Of a DNA stretch of 64,000 nt, positions 12,500 through 25,045 are shown in pieces. The stretch comes from Centropus unirufus (lineage: Eukaryota; Chordata; Aves; Cuculiformes; Centropidae). The position numbers and the translations under genes are program-made. The notes under the pieces were generated by a model, which ran no database searches, had not been told where the DNA came from, and saw only the letters and a program-made list of their open reading frames with translations. Numbering within the stretch: the stretch's first letter is position 1; each line of letters begins with the position of its first letter. The DNA is taken from assembly GCA_013397695.1 (NCBI GenBank), contig VYZI01000086.1:2468405-2532404 (forward strand). The letters run 5' to 3'.

Positions 12500-14764
12500 C
12501 TGAAAAGAAAATAAAATAAAATCAGCTGACCACCCTCGTTTGCTGGCTTCTAGCTCAAATACTCCTCTCCACAGCACTTTGTCATGTGAGGCAGGACAGA
12601 ACCAGCTGTCATTGCTTCAGAAAAAGGGAAACGGGCCCCTCTGTTTCCACCTCCTTCCTTCCTCTTTTCTCACTCTTTCCTATCTGTCCCTGACTCCAAC
12701 CTCCTCCCTTTCTCATTCTTCCACTTTGCTCATTCACTGCCCGCCTGGCTGGGGTCTCCCAGGGGAAGCCACATTCCACAACGTACAAGCATTTCCCCTG
12801 CATCTAGAGGTTTCTCAACAAGCTGCCTACACACTTCTACAGGGGAAAAAAAATCAGAAGAAAAAAAAAAATAAAAAATCAGAGAGAAACAGAGAAAAAG
12901 CACCACATTCCACAGCCCTCAGTCAGCCCTGGCAGACTACGAGGCATTTTCAGTCACACAGCACAAAATGCATTAGTCAGAGCTGAAAGACCACACACTT
13001 TGTACCACTACCATGCTAACAGAGAATGGTCTGAGCAGAGCTACAGGAAAAAGGAAAGGAGGGGTCCCTATCGGTGCTTCCATTTTCTTTGGGGTAGCCA
13101 CCTGAATACATGAAAAATTCACAGGAAAAGGCCCGAAGTTGCCATTCCCAGCAGAAACAATGTGTATGTGGGCAGTGGGGAAAGCTCTCCACTCACGGAG
13201 TGTGACCTTTCTCGAAAGGACTCCCCCCTCCAGCAGAATGTGTTGTTCCAAAGACTGCAAGACATTATCTAAATCAGAACTTCTATCTCCCCGATGGTTT
13301 GCTCATAGGAAATACAAGCCTAGAAAAAGTGAAAGTAATACTGAATGATTCAGATTCCCCTGAAACCACATATACTTTCAATTCAAACTTTTCTTCCCTT
13401 CTCCTTCGGCTTCTGCAACTATATCCATCTATATAGTTTCATTTTCTCTACTTACACAGTTTAAACCCTGTGTGTACGCAGAGAATCTGATCAGCAAGAA
13501 ATGAGAAGAGAGTTCAGCGTGAAAACCCCTCCATCCTAATCCAAATGATCTAATCGCTCATCTATCTGCTCACTGCTTCCGCCCCCCAACGCGTATTTAT
13601 CTATTGGGGAGTACATAGATGGTTTAGGAGAAAACACTTCTTTTTAAAATCACATCACAGTGCATGCACTGCACTGGAGCTCATGCTCCTGCCCACTGAA
13701 ACCAGTGCCACGGAGTCTCCAGCCCTGAATTCCCCACTCCGTGTGGGGACCATCCCTAATGCACCCCGCTTCAGTCAGCGTCAGCAAAGGGTAGGGAGGC
13801 AGAGGGGAATGGGGGGAGAACCCTTAACCATCTGCACTGGAATTTCTCTTTAGGGAAGTCCAGGCTTTAATGAAAGACTGATACTAGATACCACAAAGAA
13901 ACTTTTATTTCTGTACACAGAAATGACTCAGATACATTTTCTGTGTGGGTTATGTGGTAATGTTATACTTCATCTTAAAAAACTGTTTCAAAGAGACCTT
14001 TAAACATTAGTTTTAAGAAAAACTTGATGTGTTTATGTACAATGATTTTTTTTAACTCCCCTTTACTGCACAATGCTATACACAGCAAAGACAATGATGT
14101 CTGTTACAGATGTAATTTGTAAACACATTAATCTGTAAAATATTTAAAATTATTTCTCTAAATAGTCCACAGAAAAGTAAACAAATTGAATCCTTCAGCA
14201 AAACAGGCCCTTCTCAGTTATAATATTGTTATTCTTCCCATTTTCTCATTTTCTTTAGCATGAAAATACATTTACTCAATGTTATTTACACAGATGCACT
14301 AGTTTATAACACAAATGTTAGCTGCTGCTGCTGTGCGCTATTTCAGCAGAGGAAGGCTATCAGAGAGGGAACACTGTCACCATTATAACAAAAGCATTAA
14401 AATGAATAATTCATGAGCAGAGGGAGTACCCTACCATTAAAAGGCACTAACTATTTCACAAATTGTCCAAAAGCTACTGCTTTTACTTCTCAGTTCCTCC
14501 ATCTTCTTAATTATTCTTCATTTTTCTAAAATGGCATACAGTAGTAATTAGCAGAAACACGTGGACCAGTTCTAGGAGATTTTTCCCTAGGAGGCTGAAA
14601 TGAAAGCCAAAAAGTGAACCATAGGGGGAAAAAAAAAAAAGGTGTTTATGTTTGATGATGATTATATTAAAAGGCTAACAGAGCAGGGCTTCAAAATTTA
14701 AGCGGCTTTTCCAAATTGCACTTTCAGATCTTGAAAAAGGAAGAACATAGCAACATGTCCCTTG
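12500..14764. other. Non-genic stretch with A-rich tract
   Basis: This holds a purine- and A-rich tract at about 12842-12900, opposing ORFs of 64-148 codons that look like pyrimidine/purine-strand artefacts, and a 14-base perfect palindrome (cagtgcatgcactg) at 13658-13671. The segment 14290-14420, with gctgctgctgctg followed by attaaaatgaataattcatg, resembles a conserved noncoding element. No gene was recognised. Confidence 0.4.
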
Positions 14765-14990
14765 CCTTTATCTAGTACTCTCCTTTTCAGGATCCCAAAG
14801 CATTTAAAGTTCAGGAATTAAAAGACCTCATTACTAAGTACTTGCAGAAGTTTTCTCCTGTTTATATGTGCAGGACAGAAGGCCCCAAGAAAAGTAAATA
14901 GTTTTCCCCAGAAAATTTGGAGACTGAGGCAAGAAAAGAGCTTCATCCCCTGGTTACCAGTCCTGTACTCAACAAAAAAATCTACCTTCC
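14765..14990 (+). mobile_element. MIR-like ancient SINE relic
   Basis: Motifs occur in the same order as in amniote MIR/CORE-SINE elements: 'aggatcccaaagcattta', an 'attaaaagacctca' block, 'tttggagactgaggca', then a tail resembling 'ccaggtctcc' sequence. Divergence is high, as expected for such old copies. It is noncoding. The call rests on remembered family motifs rather than an alignment. Confidence 0.45.
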
Positions 14991-16499
14991 TTCCTTCATG
15001 CTAAAAAACATTGCAGGGCTCAATAGTCCTGCAAGTTTTAACCAAATAAAATGAACTGAGGTACGCAGGTATTTGTGGCAGGAATAGTGAAACAATGTAA
15101 TCCACTAACCCATCTTTACATCAGAATAATTTACAAGCAAAACAAATCATTTTTTTATTCAAAAAAAAGATGTTTTGAATAACATTGTTAAAGAAATTCA
15201 TGTTAGAATAGCAAAGTACATCTGTTCATGTTTCACTGCTGCAGGAAAAGCACATACTGTGCCTGGAAAAAGATTTATTTATAACATATATTTTCAGACT
15301 TTACAGGACATTAAAATTTGCTATACTAACATCAATAAAGTTCTCGGATTTCTTTTGAAGCAACATCTTGTTCTTACGACAGTGTAATTCAAGAAATTGT
15401 ATCTCTAACTGATTTTGCCAGAGGGACAGCATCTTAAAATGTTGAGGAAAAAACATCTTAATATCTTTACATATATGGGTCTCTTTTAGTGGTCCTACTG
15501 CCTTGCACTACTGGGATGAACACAAATGCAATTCTTATTTCAAGGCTCTCGCTGCAACGAGTTCTCCGATTATGTGGTAGCAAGCCTATTAAATACAAAA
15601 CCATGCCCCCAAAGTAGAAAATTATGTGTGGAATTGTAACATCAGGTGTAATTTTGCAAGACCAGACACTGTCACTGGTTAAACTTACTGATGCTCCTGG
15701 GCTTTTTATTTTTTAAAACAGTGAGCTTGTTTGCAGAACCTTGGTAGCTACTTTTAGGATTGTGACTTTCAAATTTCTAATTCCCTAAAGGACATTTTTT
15801 TCTATTACAGTAGCATCTATCTGAGAAAGGTGCTCTTCTGATCTGGTGATATTAGATGCAAGACTCCTATTCTGCCAAAAATTTGCCCTTCAATCAACTC
15901 AGAGCTGCTCCCAAAGCAAGTCCTTAAAGGAATACGGAAATGCTCTTTAGCAACTAGAACAATCTGTACAGTTAACGTATTTTTAGTTTGCAGTCCCCAA
16001 GGAACTGTAAGGAGAACTGAGCTATAAAACAAATATAAAAAGCCCCACACTTAGCTGTTAGATATAATTAATATAGTCCAGCTCACAGCAAGCAGGTTTA
16101 CTGTAACTGGTGGGCTATTTCAGCACAAGTGACCATTAATGGTTTGATAAGTTGTAGGAAGAAGAAAACCCACAAAATACACAAAAACTCTTCAAAAGAT
16201 GACATGAGAGTTCATTTTTTTAATAAATTGCACCCAAAAAAAGCAGTAAAAGAAAGAAGAAATGTTACGAACATTCAAAGTTTATCTTGTTCAAAAGAGC
16301 TATCTTGAATTAACATACAGAACAAAAAAAATCTCTGTTGATGTAAACCAGCATGAGTGCGTTCACCAAACTAGCAACCTCCACCAGGGCATCCAGACTT
16401 CTGAGTCACTACCTAAACATGTATGTTCCAGAGAACAAATAGTATCAAATGAATTATTTCTGAGAAAACAGCAGGACCACATAAGGACACTCTGCCCAG
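14991..16499. other. Non-genic stretch
   Basis: AT-rich DNA with ORFs of 77 codons or fewer and no recognisable feature. Confidence 0.45.
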
Positions 16500-17170
16500 A
16501 ATCGGGTCCAGGCAGCTTTTGAATAGTTCCAATGATGGAGACTCCAAAACTTCTTTGGGCAATCTGTGCCAGTATCCAGCTACCCTTACAGTGAAAAAGT
16601 GATTCCTGACATTCAGATGGAGCCTCCTGTGTTTCACCTTGTGTCCACTGCCTCTCACCTTGCCACTGGACACCACCAAGAAGAAACTGGTTCTGTCCTC
16701 TTTGCACCCTCCCTTCAGGTATTTGAATGCATTGATGAGATCCACCCAAGAGCCTATTTACCTCCTAGCTGAACAGCTCCAGACCTCTGCCTTTGTTACA
16801 GGAAAGGTGCTCCTGTTCCTTCATCATCTTAGCGGCCCTTCACTTAAAACCTCTCCAGTAGCTCCATGTCTCTCCTGTACTGGGGAGCCCAGAACTGGAT
16901 GCAGCACTCCAGGTGTGGCCTCACCACTGTTGAGTAGAGGTGAAGGATCACCTCCCTCCAGCTACCGGCAACACCCCTCCTGATGCAGCCCAGGGTACTG
17001 TTAACCTTTTACAAGACAAGGGCACGTTGCTGGCTCATGTTCAGCTTGGTATCCACCAGGATCCTTGGGCCTTTTCTGCCAAGCTGCTTTCCAGCTGGGC
17101 AGACCCCAACATGTACTGCTATATAGGGTTGTCCCTCCCCAGGTGCAGGACTTAACACTCGTCCATGCAG
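16500..17170 (-). mobile_element. CR1 LINE, 3' portion, antisense
   Basis: The plus strand is the complement of a CR1 3' region. In order it shows 'ttctttgggcaatctgtgcc', 'ttcaggtatttgaatgcatt', 'tagctgaacagctccagacc', 'agaactggatgcagcactcc', 'aggtgtggcctcaccactgt', 'aggatcacctccctccagct', 'tgatgcagcccagggtactg', 'ttgctggctcatgttcagct' and 'aggtgcaggactt'. It covers the end of the RT ORF and most of the 3'UTR. The last roughly 100 bases of the element are missing or unrecognisable, and the 5' part is truncated. Frames are broken, so it is inactive. It is moderately diverged. Confidence 0.92.
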
Positions 17171-17891
17171 GTCTTTCAGAAGTACAAGTCTTTCAAGAAG
17201 TCATGAAAAGTTGCATGCCTTGACTAGGGTGCATACTGCTTTCATTAACACTGTTCTTTCTCATTTCCTACTACAGGCTGGACTTCATGAAAGAGGTTTT
17301 ACTTTCCTTCCTTCCTTGACAAGGAATCCCTCAGGCTCATTATGCTCACCTTCTCTCTCTCAAATACCAAAGTTATTCCCTGAAGTAGAAAAGCTAAGAT
17401 TTTAGTGACAGTTCGTTGTTGATGCCTTGACATTTTCTAACTCTTACTTCTATGTGTTTTCAGCATTTTGGAAGAGCATGGTCAGAATAGAGAACTTAGA
17501 GGAAAAAATATGTAAAGCATTTACATAATTAGTAGTCATAAAGTTGTTCAGTTATTTGTTTGCAAGACGCTCTTGTGGTACTTTTAAATATAATGGAACC
17601 AGTAATAGCACTCAGCCTTTGAGTTTGATTGATGAACTAGGATCATCTTAGTGCAAACTCTGAAGTGTCAAACTGCCATAAGAAACTAAGGAGAGTAGAA
17701 AAAGTTTCATTTTGAGTCTCATTATCAGACAATCTACTGCCAAATGGGCTAGATAGTTAGAAAAAAAACCAACAAAACAAACCAAAATTTGACTTTTTCC
17801 AAACCAGTAACAAAGTCTCTTCAGATTTTATAGGTGCAATCCAGATTCTCCAGCCCAGGGGTCTGGTGCTGTTTCCCCTGGCCTCCCGCAG
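17171..17891. other. Non-genic stretch
   Basis: No feature was recognised. The last bases form a long pyrimidine tract (ctgtttcccctggcctcccg) that serves as the acceptor of the following exon candidate. Confidence 0.4.
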
Positions 17892-17996
17892 CCCATCCTC
17901 CAAACTCTAAAGGGTTAAAAGTCCGCATCAGACCTGCACATCCCATGTGGAGGCCTAGGTCACACGGCAGCACCAAGAAGCATTAGACAATGACAG
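17892..17996 (+). ncRNA. Candidate noncoding exon (plus strand)
   Basis: A long pyrimidine tract ending gcctcccgcag gives a strong acceptor, and atgacag|gtaagc gives a strong donor 105 bases later. Every frame contains a stop, so it is unlikely to be an internal coding exon. It could be the upstream exon of a plus-strand transcript that continues to 20041-20180 and 26911-27042. It remains unsupported by transcript data. Confidence 0.35.
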
Positions 17997-20040
17997 GTAA
18001 GCACCCAAACCCCACCCTAAGCACCTGCATGATAACCTGACTCTTGTACAAGCACATAGTGAAGTTGACCAAGACGTGCGTGTAAAGTTACTCACAGTCC
18101 CCTCTGCTATTAATCAACAGTCCAGAGAAGAAAGAATTCAAACACTATAAGGAAGAAGAATTAGTTGACTGAGGCTTTGTGCTCCAATTTACAACCAACT
18201 TCCTCCTTTTCTCCTTACTGTAGGAATACTTCCTTTCATAGGGGACAACAAAATCTCTTTATTCACACAAGTGTATATATTGCCTGTCCCAAAGCAAGAG
18301 CAATTATCTTCAGCAATAAACTAGAAACTACTTACAATTCAACAAGGAACAGGGGCAAATCTAGGGCATCTTACCACTACAAATACAAGGAAACAAAGTA
18401 GGAGACCTAGCATTTTATCTTGTAGCACAAAGTTCACAAAGAGCTCTTCAGACAGATACTGTCAACACAAGAAAATCAGCCAAAACATAACAGGGTCCTG
18501 CACCTATGCTTTGTATCACCAATGAAATGTCATAGAGATTGTCACACAAAAATAATTATATTGCCCAAGCTTGGATTTTCCTCGCAGTTTTACCAGTGTC
18601 CTCCATGATTTCAATTCCTGTTTTATACTCTGAAATATTTGCAGACTCATGACCTTTCCATTTAAAAAAAGAGAGGGAAACGTATCTTGAAATATTTTTT
18701 CTCTACCATCGATACACAAATGTAAAATACAAAAATACAACACAAAACCAATGAAAAGCAGCTCCAGACCACAGCATGTCTAAGGACAAAAAAGAATTCG
18801 ATCACTTGGCTCAGAGAGACATAAGGATATTGGAGCTCTAAATTGACTCTTCAGGGACTTCATCGATGCAGGTATATAGGCATATTTTCTGATTCCTCAG
18901 AAAGGTCAATCAAGGGATAAAATATCAATGATTACTCTCATTTCTTCTGCAGTATTATCATAGCATACTGTAGTTTCAGGCTTTTGGTGTTGTGATCTTC
19001 TGTTAGACATATCATACTAATTTTGTGATTGAGGCATGAATGGATCCTTAAAGCCTCCTTTTGGGGCTTAATGGCTATTATGTGACATGCCTAAGAATAA
19101 TCTCATTCTGCCGTACATAAGCACACAAACAGCAGGACAAAAATAGCTTTTTCATACCTGGACTGCTCCTATAGAAGTGAATATTTGTTCCATGTATACA
19201 AAACCAGGAAGAATATTTTTCTTGTATTTGTCGGTAGGAACATCTGTCCAATATTTTTCAAACATACTAGCATCTTATTTTGAAATCTGAAGCAACGATT
19301 ATACTCAAAATGAAAAGTCCTGCAGTGATTCCCAAAAGGAGAGAAGGTGGAAGACTTCAGGGGCTCCCTATACACTGTTCATGTCCCATGTTATCTCACC
19401 AGCATTATTCAGGATCCCAAAGCTTAACAGCACGAACACAAGCTGAGGACTAACAATCAAGCACCCTTATCTCTGGATTTGTTAGACCAAGCTGTCTTAT
19501 AGCTCTTCAATGCTATAGTTAGTAAGCAGTGACATTCTGCAGGAGAACTACAGTTGCTTTTACTGGTGCTGTATGAAAAAAAAAAAGAAAGAACATTGCA
19601 TAACATAAGAAAAGTCTCTTTTCATAATAAAAAGAGAACAAGTTCTCTCGTCTTTGAGAAACTGTCATTATCTCTTTTCCTCTAAAATGATTCAACATCT
19701 TACTTCAAAAATTTCCTCTATAAATGTGAGGCATTAATTAAAATTCAAATAGCCTGTTCACAGTTTTCATATCTAGTTGCCCAACTTTTTCAATAGTACG
19801 TCAGGAGTTAAATCAATCCCTGTTTAAATTAAGAATCACAGGAAAACCAAAGAAAGGGGGGGACACCTTGGCAAACGTGTACGGAAGGGTATAGAAGAAC
19901 AAGACAGAAGGAAGACAAGTTTTTATTCCCAATAAGTGTAAAGTTTGCTTACGCTAGTCTTTCATTCCATCTAACAATAGGATTGAAACTCATTATTTTT
20001 TCAGAGAATGTCTCAATAACTTCCTTAATCTGTCTTTCAG
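17997..20040. other. Non-genic or intronic stretch
   Basis: AT-rich DNA with ORFs of 78 codons or fewer. A donor-like minus-strand site (tccag|gtatga) lies near 19157 but lacks a convincing acceptor. No repeat family was recognised. Confidence 0.4.
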
Positions 20041-20180
20041 GTTGTTAGCCAGATGGAGGTAGACGGGGACTGGCCCGCTGACCAGCTTTTAAGAACTCTG
20101 TTTAATAAGTTATATCAGATAAACTTTATCACTGAATTAGTATTCCCAGTTACTTACTGTTTTATGGAATCATTAACAAG
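20041..20180 (+). CDS. Candidate exon with protein-like open frame
   Basis: The acceptor is good (ttccttaatctgtctttcag|gttg) and a moderate donor follows (aacaag|gtaaaa). One frame is open through all 140 bases, with the run MEVDGDWPADQLLRTLFNK near its start; in-frame stops lie just outside both ends (six codons upstream, and a TAA overlapping the donor). The protein is not recognised. Joined to 17892-17996, the upstream frame closes, so ATG at 20053 could be a start. Joined to 26911-27042, the frame ends after 13 more codons. It may be a small ORF in a long noncoding RNA, or chance. Confidence 0.3.
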
Positions 20181-20619
20181 GTAAAATGGCATACAGGTCT
20201 GCAAAAATACTAGTACTTCTACAAACACATCATGTACAAAAAGCTATCTCAAACAGTGTGAGGTTAAGCACTCATAGGGCAGATGGGGCTAGACTGAAGG
20301 ACACACTTGGGTAACCTTCAGTGCATCTTCCTTTGTGTGTGCACGCAACACAATAACAGTCTTCAGTTGCTCTTCAAAACCTAGGGTTATTTTTCTTGTA
20401 CAGGTTCATCCCATTCAGAGCACAAGATCATTAGCCGTTTGTTCAGTGAGCAAAATGGTATTTTCAATTTACTCTGCCATTTACCACATGGCCACAGATT
20501 TTCTGGCTCTATCTTACTCAATTCCACCTTTGAGATAACACAGATTTCTTCAGGGACTTTTGCAACAGTATGCATGTGAAAATGACTTCCATAATATTTA
20601 TCAGTACCATCTCCCCATG

Positions 20620-20765
20620 AAAAAAAGGAAGAAGAATTATCTTTATTTCACACCAGGGAAACTGAGGTGTAAAGAGAGTAGGGCTTAAAGTACTACTGAC
20701 TGTGGTCATCCAATTTAAACTATAACAAAGAAAATGTGAAGTGCCAGGTGACCTAACAGGCTGAG
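20620..20765 (+). mobile_element. MIR-like ancient SINE relic
   Basis: The plus strand contains 'tctttatttcacaccaggga' followed by 'aactgaggtgtaaagagagt', matching the best-conserved MIR core (ttattatccccattttacag... gaaactgaggcacagagagg). A diverged 'taaagtactactgac...gtcatcca' block follows, corresponding to the MIR 'ttgcccaaggtcacaca' region. It is short, old and noncoding. Confidence 0.5.
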
Positions 20766-21263
20766 CTGTAAACTGCAATGGTTCAGCACCTGCTTCAAAA
20801 CCACCTCAGCCACCCCCACAGTAAGACCTTTTGAAGGCTCTTGGCTAGGGGGCAATTGTCTGAGTAAGTTGTCTCCAGCCACAAATCAGAGATCTTCAAA
20901 ATGCACCTACCACTGTTAGCATTGAATGAGAGACTGCTCGGCACTGCCAACCATCAAGAGCAGTCAGATACACTGAAAACAGCATAAACGAGTAGGGAAA
21001 CCAGCTTTCCAACAGCAGTGAAGGTCTCTATGGACGATGTCTCTCAGACCTCTACTATGCAGGCAGGAAGAAAGTCCCAGGGTAGCACTTAGTCACCTAT
21101 CGCTTAAGTCATCCTTTCTTTGTACATTTCTCCCATTCGCCACACAACTTTCAGGTTCTGTAACTACCGAATTTGATGCATGCATCCCCATGCAAGTCCC
21201 CCGAAGTCCTGAGTGGAAGAAGTTCCTTGGAATGAGTATTATGCAAAAAGCTATGTATTTCAA

Positions 21264-21327
21264 TGTATTTTTATTCAGTATATTAGTATATTAGTAAATC
21301 AGTATATGTATTTTTATTCAGTATATT
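21264..21327 (+). repeat. Direct repeat, 21 bases, 43-base period
   Basis: A 21-base AT-rich word beginning tgtatttttattcag is found at 21264-21284 and again, identical, at 21307-21327, with an attagtatattagtaaatc-type spacer. It is a local duplication of low-complexity sequence. Confidence 0.8.
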
Positions 21328-23871
21328 TTTTAAGCCCCAGGAAAAAAATATACAACAAATTAATTCACAGGAAAGTGGCCTGACCACAGCATCCACACTA
21401 CAGACCTCTATAATTTGAACTAATGGAGGGAGTAACCACAGCAGTAAGATGCTCTCCTCCATGTAAGCCATTATTTTGACAGTGGGTCAGCTACAAATGA
21501 CCTCTGATAAATAAGAAGAGATGGTAAGCCATGCTCAGAAATCTTTAGCTCTCCACAGCAGAGAGCAGTGTACTTGAATCGCACACAACTTTTGAACCAT
21601 TTCCTCAGACTTGGTGTCTTCTGCTTTTTGCACCCATTGTATTTTTCCTTACAAGAAAGGAAGAGTTGATCTTCATTCACTCTTAAACTTTCAAGCGCTG
21701 GCCCTCATCATTATTATGTTCTTCCAATGTCTCCAGTTCCTCATTTCATCCCAGTCTCAAGTCCACCACGTTTCCAAAGCCCAGTTCCTATATACCTGTT
21801 TGGACTTCTTTCCTAAATTTCCTATATTCCTGTACAAGTGGCCAGCCTCACCTCCCCAGCTGATCTCAGTTCCTTTATTTCTCCCCATGTCAGGTCATAG
21901 TTCTAGACATGTCTCCTTAGGGCCCTTGTCTCAGTGTTCTTACACAGATGAACTCCAGCCCCAGTATATTCAGTCTCCATGAGGACCATTCTTTCCCCGA
22001 TAAGTCTATCTTATCTGTCTACCACATAAAATTCAGGATATCTTCAGCAAAGCAATAAGATTTTCTTGAAGAGGTTCTTGGATCTCAGTTAGAAATAGCC
22101 AAGGTTTGCACTAATAGGTACAGTGGGTTATTTCCATGTTTAGGTATACTTGTCAAAAGCAAACTAGAAGGGTAGTCAGTGCCTCACTTCTAAGTTTCAA
22201 ATGCCTGTCTCACAACATAGGCAAAGCAGCAACAAAACTATGGAAAACAGTCACGAATAGCTGAAAATATTTCACCCGACAATTTAAATTCTCACCCTTC
22301 TTATCTTCAACAAAATGTGCCCAAGGCAGATATGTGACATGGACAATTTATGCGGTGTGGAGGAGTCATGTTCTAAAGAAAAGCAGGCTCCTAGGAGTCT
22401 CTGTCCATCCTTCAGTACAACCAGTTCAGCTCCATACCCTCCAGCACAGACAAGGAATGAAGCTGGCACACTAGCCAGGGTCAGGTGGAGACCCCTCAGT
22501 ACTGTTAGGCAGCCCAGGAGTTGTATTGTACATCTGGTTCCACCAATCAGACTCAAGTGAACTGCAGCAACAGGCCTTGAGGTGCAGTTGAATGCAGCTT
22601 TTAGAGGCATGGCTTGTTAGAGTGAAGGACAAATTAGTACACGAGCTACTAAAAAGAGTGCCACTTCTTACAGTTTCCATTTTCCTAGTCCTAGAACGCA
22701 GATCCCTCAAACAGAGAGCATTTCTGAACACCTGGTGGTGCAGGGTGAGCTGGGCACAGAGCAGCCCACACTGTCTAGCTGCTTCACACTATAACTTATG
22801 ATAAACACGGTAGTGAAAAAAGAATCTTCCCAAATATCAAAAATAGAAGGCCACTGGACAGCTCAGTTTCCATTACCTCATTTTCAGGGGCACACCGAAA
22901 GAGGCAATTATAACTAAATCCTATAGGATGACTGTAAGTGAAACATCTAGGATGTTTCCTAGATTAATTTTACTGCACCACTTAAAGCAAGTTTATAATT
23001 TATTACCATTTTTATTTTATTTTGTAATAATTCTGTATTGCACTGATCTTTGCAAAATGCAGTTATTCTACAGTCTTTAATGTACTGAAAATCTTGACTT
23101 AAAAGTTCATGTGAATTAAATTATTTGGGTATAATTACACTTTTATCCTTTTAAAAAGAACTCTTAATCCACTTCACAAAAAAAAACCATTTGTTTTAAA
23201 AATCCAAAAAGTTGGAGCCAAAATATGCAAGATATTCTACTGGAATTCCACTTAAAAAAAATAAAAGCTAACTATATTTTTCTGACAAAGATTTCACAAA
23301 TTATTTCTACTGTAATTAAATCCCTCTTTGCTGGAAGCTAACCAAATGCCATTAATGGCAGAGGACAGTTATTATCTTTCAATCTTTTTCCTTTTTGTAT
23401 TGTACAATGTTACCTAAGTTTCAGTGATTCTTGCTGTGTTATCCACCTCTCCTTTTAAGAAAATAGTCTGTAACCATAGCAATACTTTCCCACCCTGGTA
23501 TTATTTCCCCGCTTACTTGTGCTAGGCTCTTGCACATAGCAACCACAGCAATCCTTGCTCCAAACTGTCAACTTCTTCATGGCACCTCATAGCAAAATTA
23601 GTGCTGCTTGTAAACTATCAAGGATGGAGCTTTACATTTGGAAAATGATATTAGTATATATGTGCTCATGGATGTCGATATTCTAGATGCTATCTTCCAC
23701 TTTAATCATTTTCTACAGAGGAGTGCATCAGTGTCTCCTTAGATAATAAGCAGCTTTGTAACATATCACTATTATTCACTGAACTCAAAGAAAACATCAG
23801 GTTCATGCTTCAAACCTGCCCCATTTTTGGCTGAAGTCATGTGGAACACCAGCTACACTTTCTATGCTTGA
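21328..23871. other. Non-genic stretch
   Basis: The plus strand at 21.6-22.0 kb is pyrimidine-rich, which explains a 123-codon ORF there. Opposing ORFs at 22.28-22.80 kb cancel one another. The words around 23340-23365 (ggaagctaaccaaatgccat) resemble conserved noncoding DNA. No gene was recognised. Confidence 0.4.
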
Positions 23872-24572
23872 CCAGTTGGACTTCAGGTTCACAAACACAG
23901 CACCAGCTCTGCAAGGCCCGAGATATATGCTTCAGTTTTGACACCAAAGCAGCCACGTAGCTCACAGAAGTCAAAGTACACACCGAAGGATTTGATGACT
24001 GTGCTGCTGAGGGCTGATCCTGGTCACGTGCATAAATTTGTTAACGCTACACACGTAAGTAGCCGTACCAGCGTGACTTATGTGTAGTTATTTGTAGAAG
24101 GGCGTGCTTTAGAAGTACAGAGCATCCAAGTCAAACAGCCCCAGACTCCTTCGTGTTATTTCATTACTCTATATCACATAATGCCATTAAGTTTCTTAAA
24201 TCTGGGTTATCAGTAAAGAAGAGCATTGACAGTCACTTTACAGTAGAATATGAAGTGCTTTTCTTTTCCAAACATGTAAAAGCACATGACAGAATAAGAG
24301 CCTAAAAAACCACTTAAAACTAGCAGATTGATTTTGTTTTGGCACTTTAATAGTATTTTGACTTGTTACATAATGATGACAACAAAAACACCAATATAGT
24401 TTGAGATTTATCTAAATTTTGCTACTAATCGAATTAGTTTTCATAAGCCAAAGAGCAGGATACAGTCAGTGAATCATGGTGAAGCAGCATAAAGTATATT
24501 TAGGGGCAACAATCATTCAATATGATTGTGTGTTACTGTGCATCCTCTCACCACACATTCTCTACCCACTAG

Positions 24573-24598
24573 AGTCAATAGGGCTTTTGCCATTGACT
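24573..24598. repeat. Hairpin relic with agtcaat/attgact arms
   Basis: Arms agtcaat and attgact flank an agggcttttgcc centre. A 'gggctttt...cattgacttcaatggg'-like hairpin is common in ancient sauropsid interspersed repeats, and this looks like a worn copy. Family identity is uncertain. Confidence 0.3.
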
Positions 24599-24797
24599 TG
24601 CATCATAATTTTATGACTTCTCTCTATTTGTTCATATGAATCACCCAGTAATAACTCCCATAGTATGTTCTCTGTAGGGCTAGTTCCACAAGAGAAATTA
24701 GATACACAGAATAATGGCATTTATAAATCATCTACTGAGAAAGATATTAGCATTGAAGAAAAAAAACATTTTGTCTCCGTCATGATAACAGAAAGAA

Positions 24798-24831
24798 CCA
24801 GAGGAACATGGATACCAGAGGAACATGGATA
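24798..24831 (+). repeat. Perfect 17-base tandem duplication
   Basis: The unit ccagaggaacatggata occurs twice with no spacer (24798-24814 and 24815-24831). The exact identity suggests a recent replication slip beside the neighbouring microsatellite. Confidence 0.95.
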
Positions 24832-24879
24832 AGTATCTCATATACATATTGGGGTGGGGGGAGGAGTGGTGGCGTATAT

Positions 24880-25045
24880 AGGTATACATATCTCCAGACA
24901 TTTTTTATATACACACATCCTATATATTTTTCTTTTATATATATATACACACACACACACACTCTATGTATTTTTATATACACATATACACACATTCCAT
25001 GTATTTTTGTATATATACACGTGTGAGTACAGATTTTTATATGGG
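24880..25045. repeat. TA/CA microsatellite with higher-order units
   Basis: Alternating TA and CA runs peak at 24936-24963 (tatatata then acacacac). Three imperfect copies of a 36-43 base block, each starting (t/c)tatgtattttt-like sequence, begin near 24918, 24961 and 24998. The ORFs on both strands here (many Tyr/Ile/His/Thr) are repeat translations. It should be length-polymorphic. Confidence 0.9.

Noticed and set aside
16363..16749. 128-codon and 110-codon minus ORFs
   Set aside because: They lie largely in the CR1 3' region and are not host genes.
19158..19287. Minus-strand exon with donor tccag|gtatga
   Set aside because: The acceptor is weak and the open frame hits a stop before the donor.
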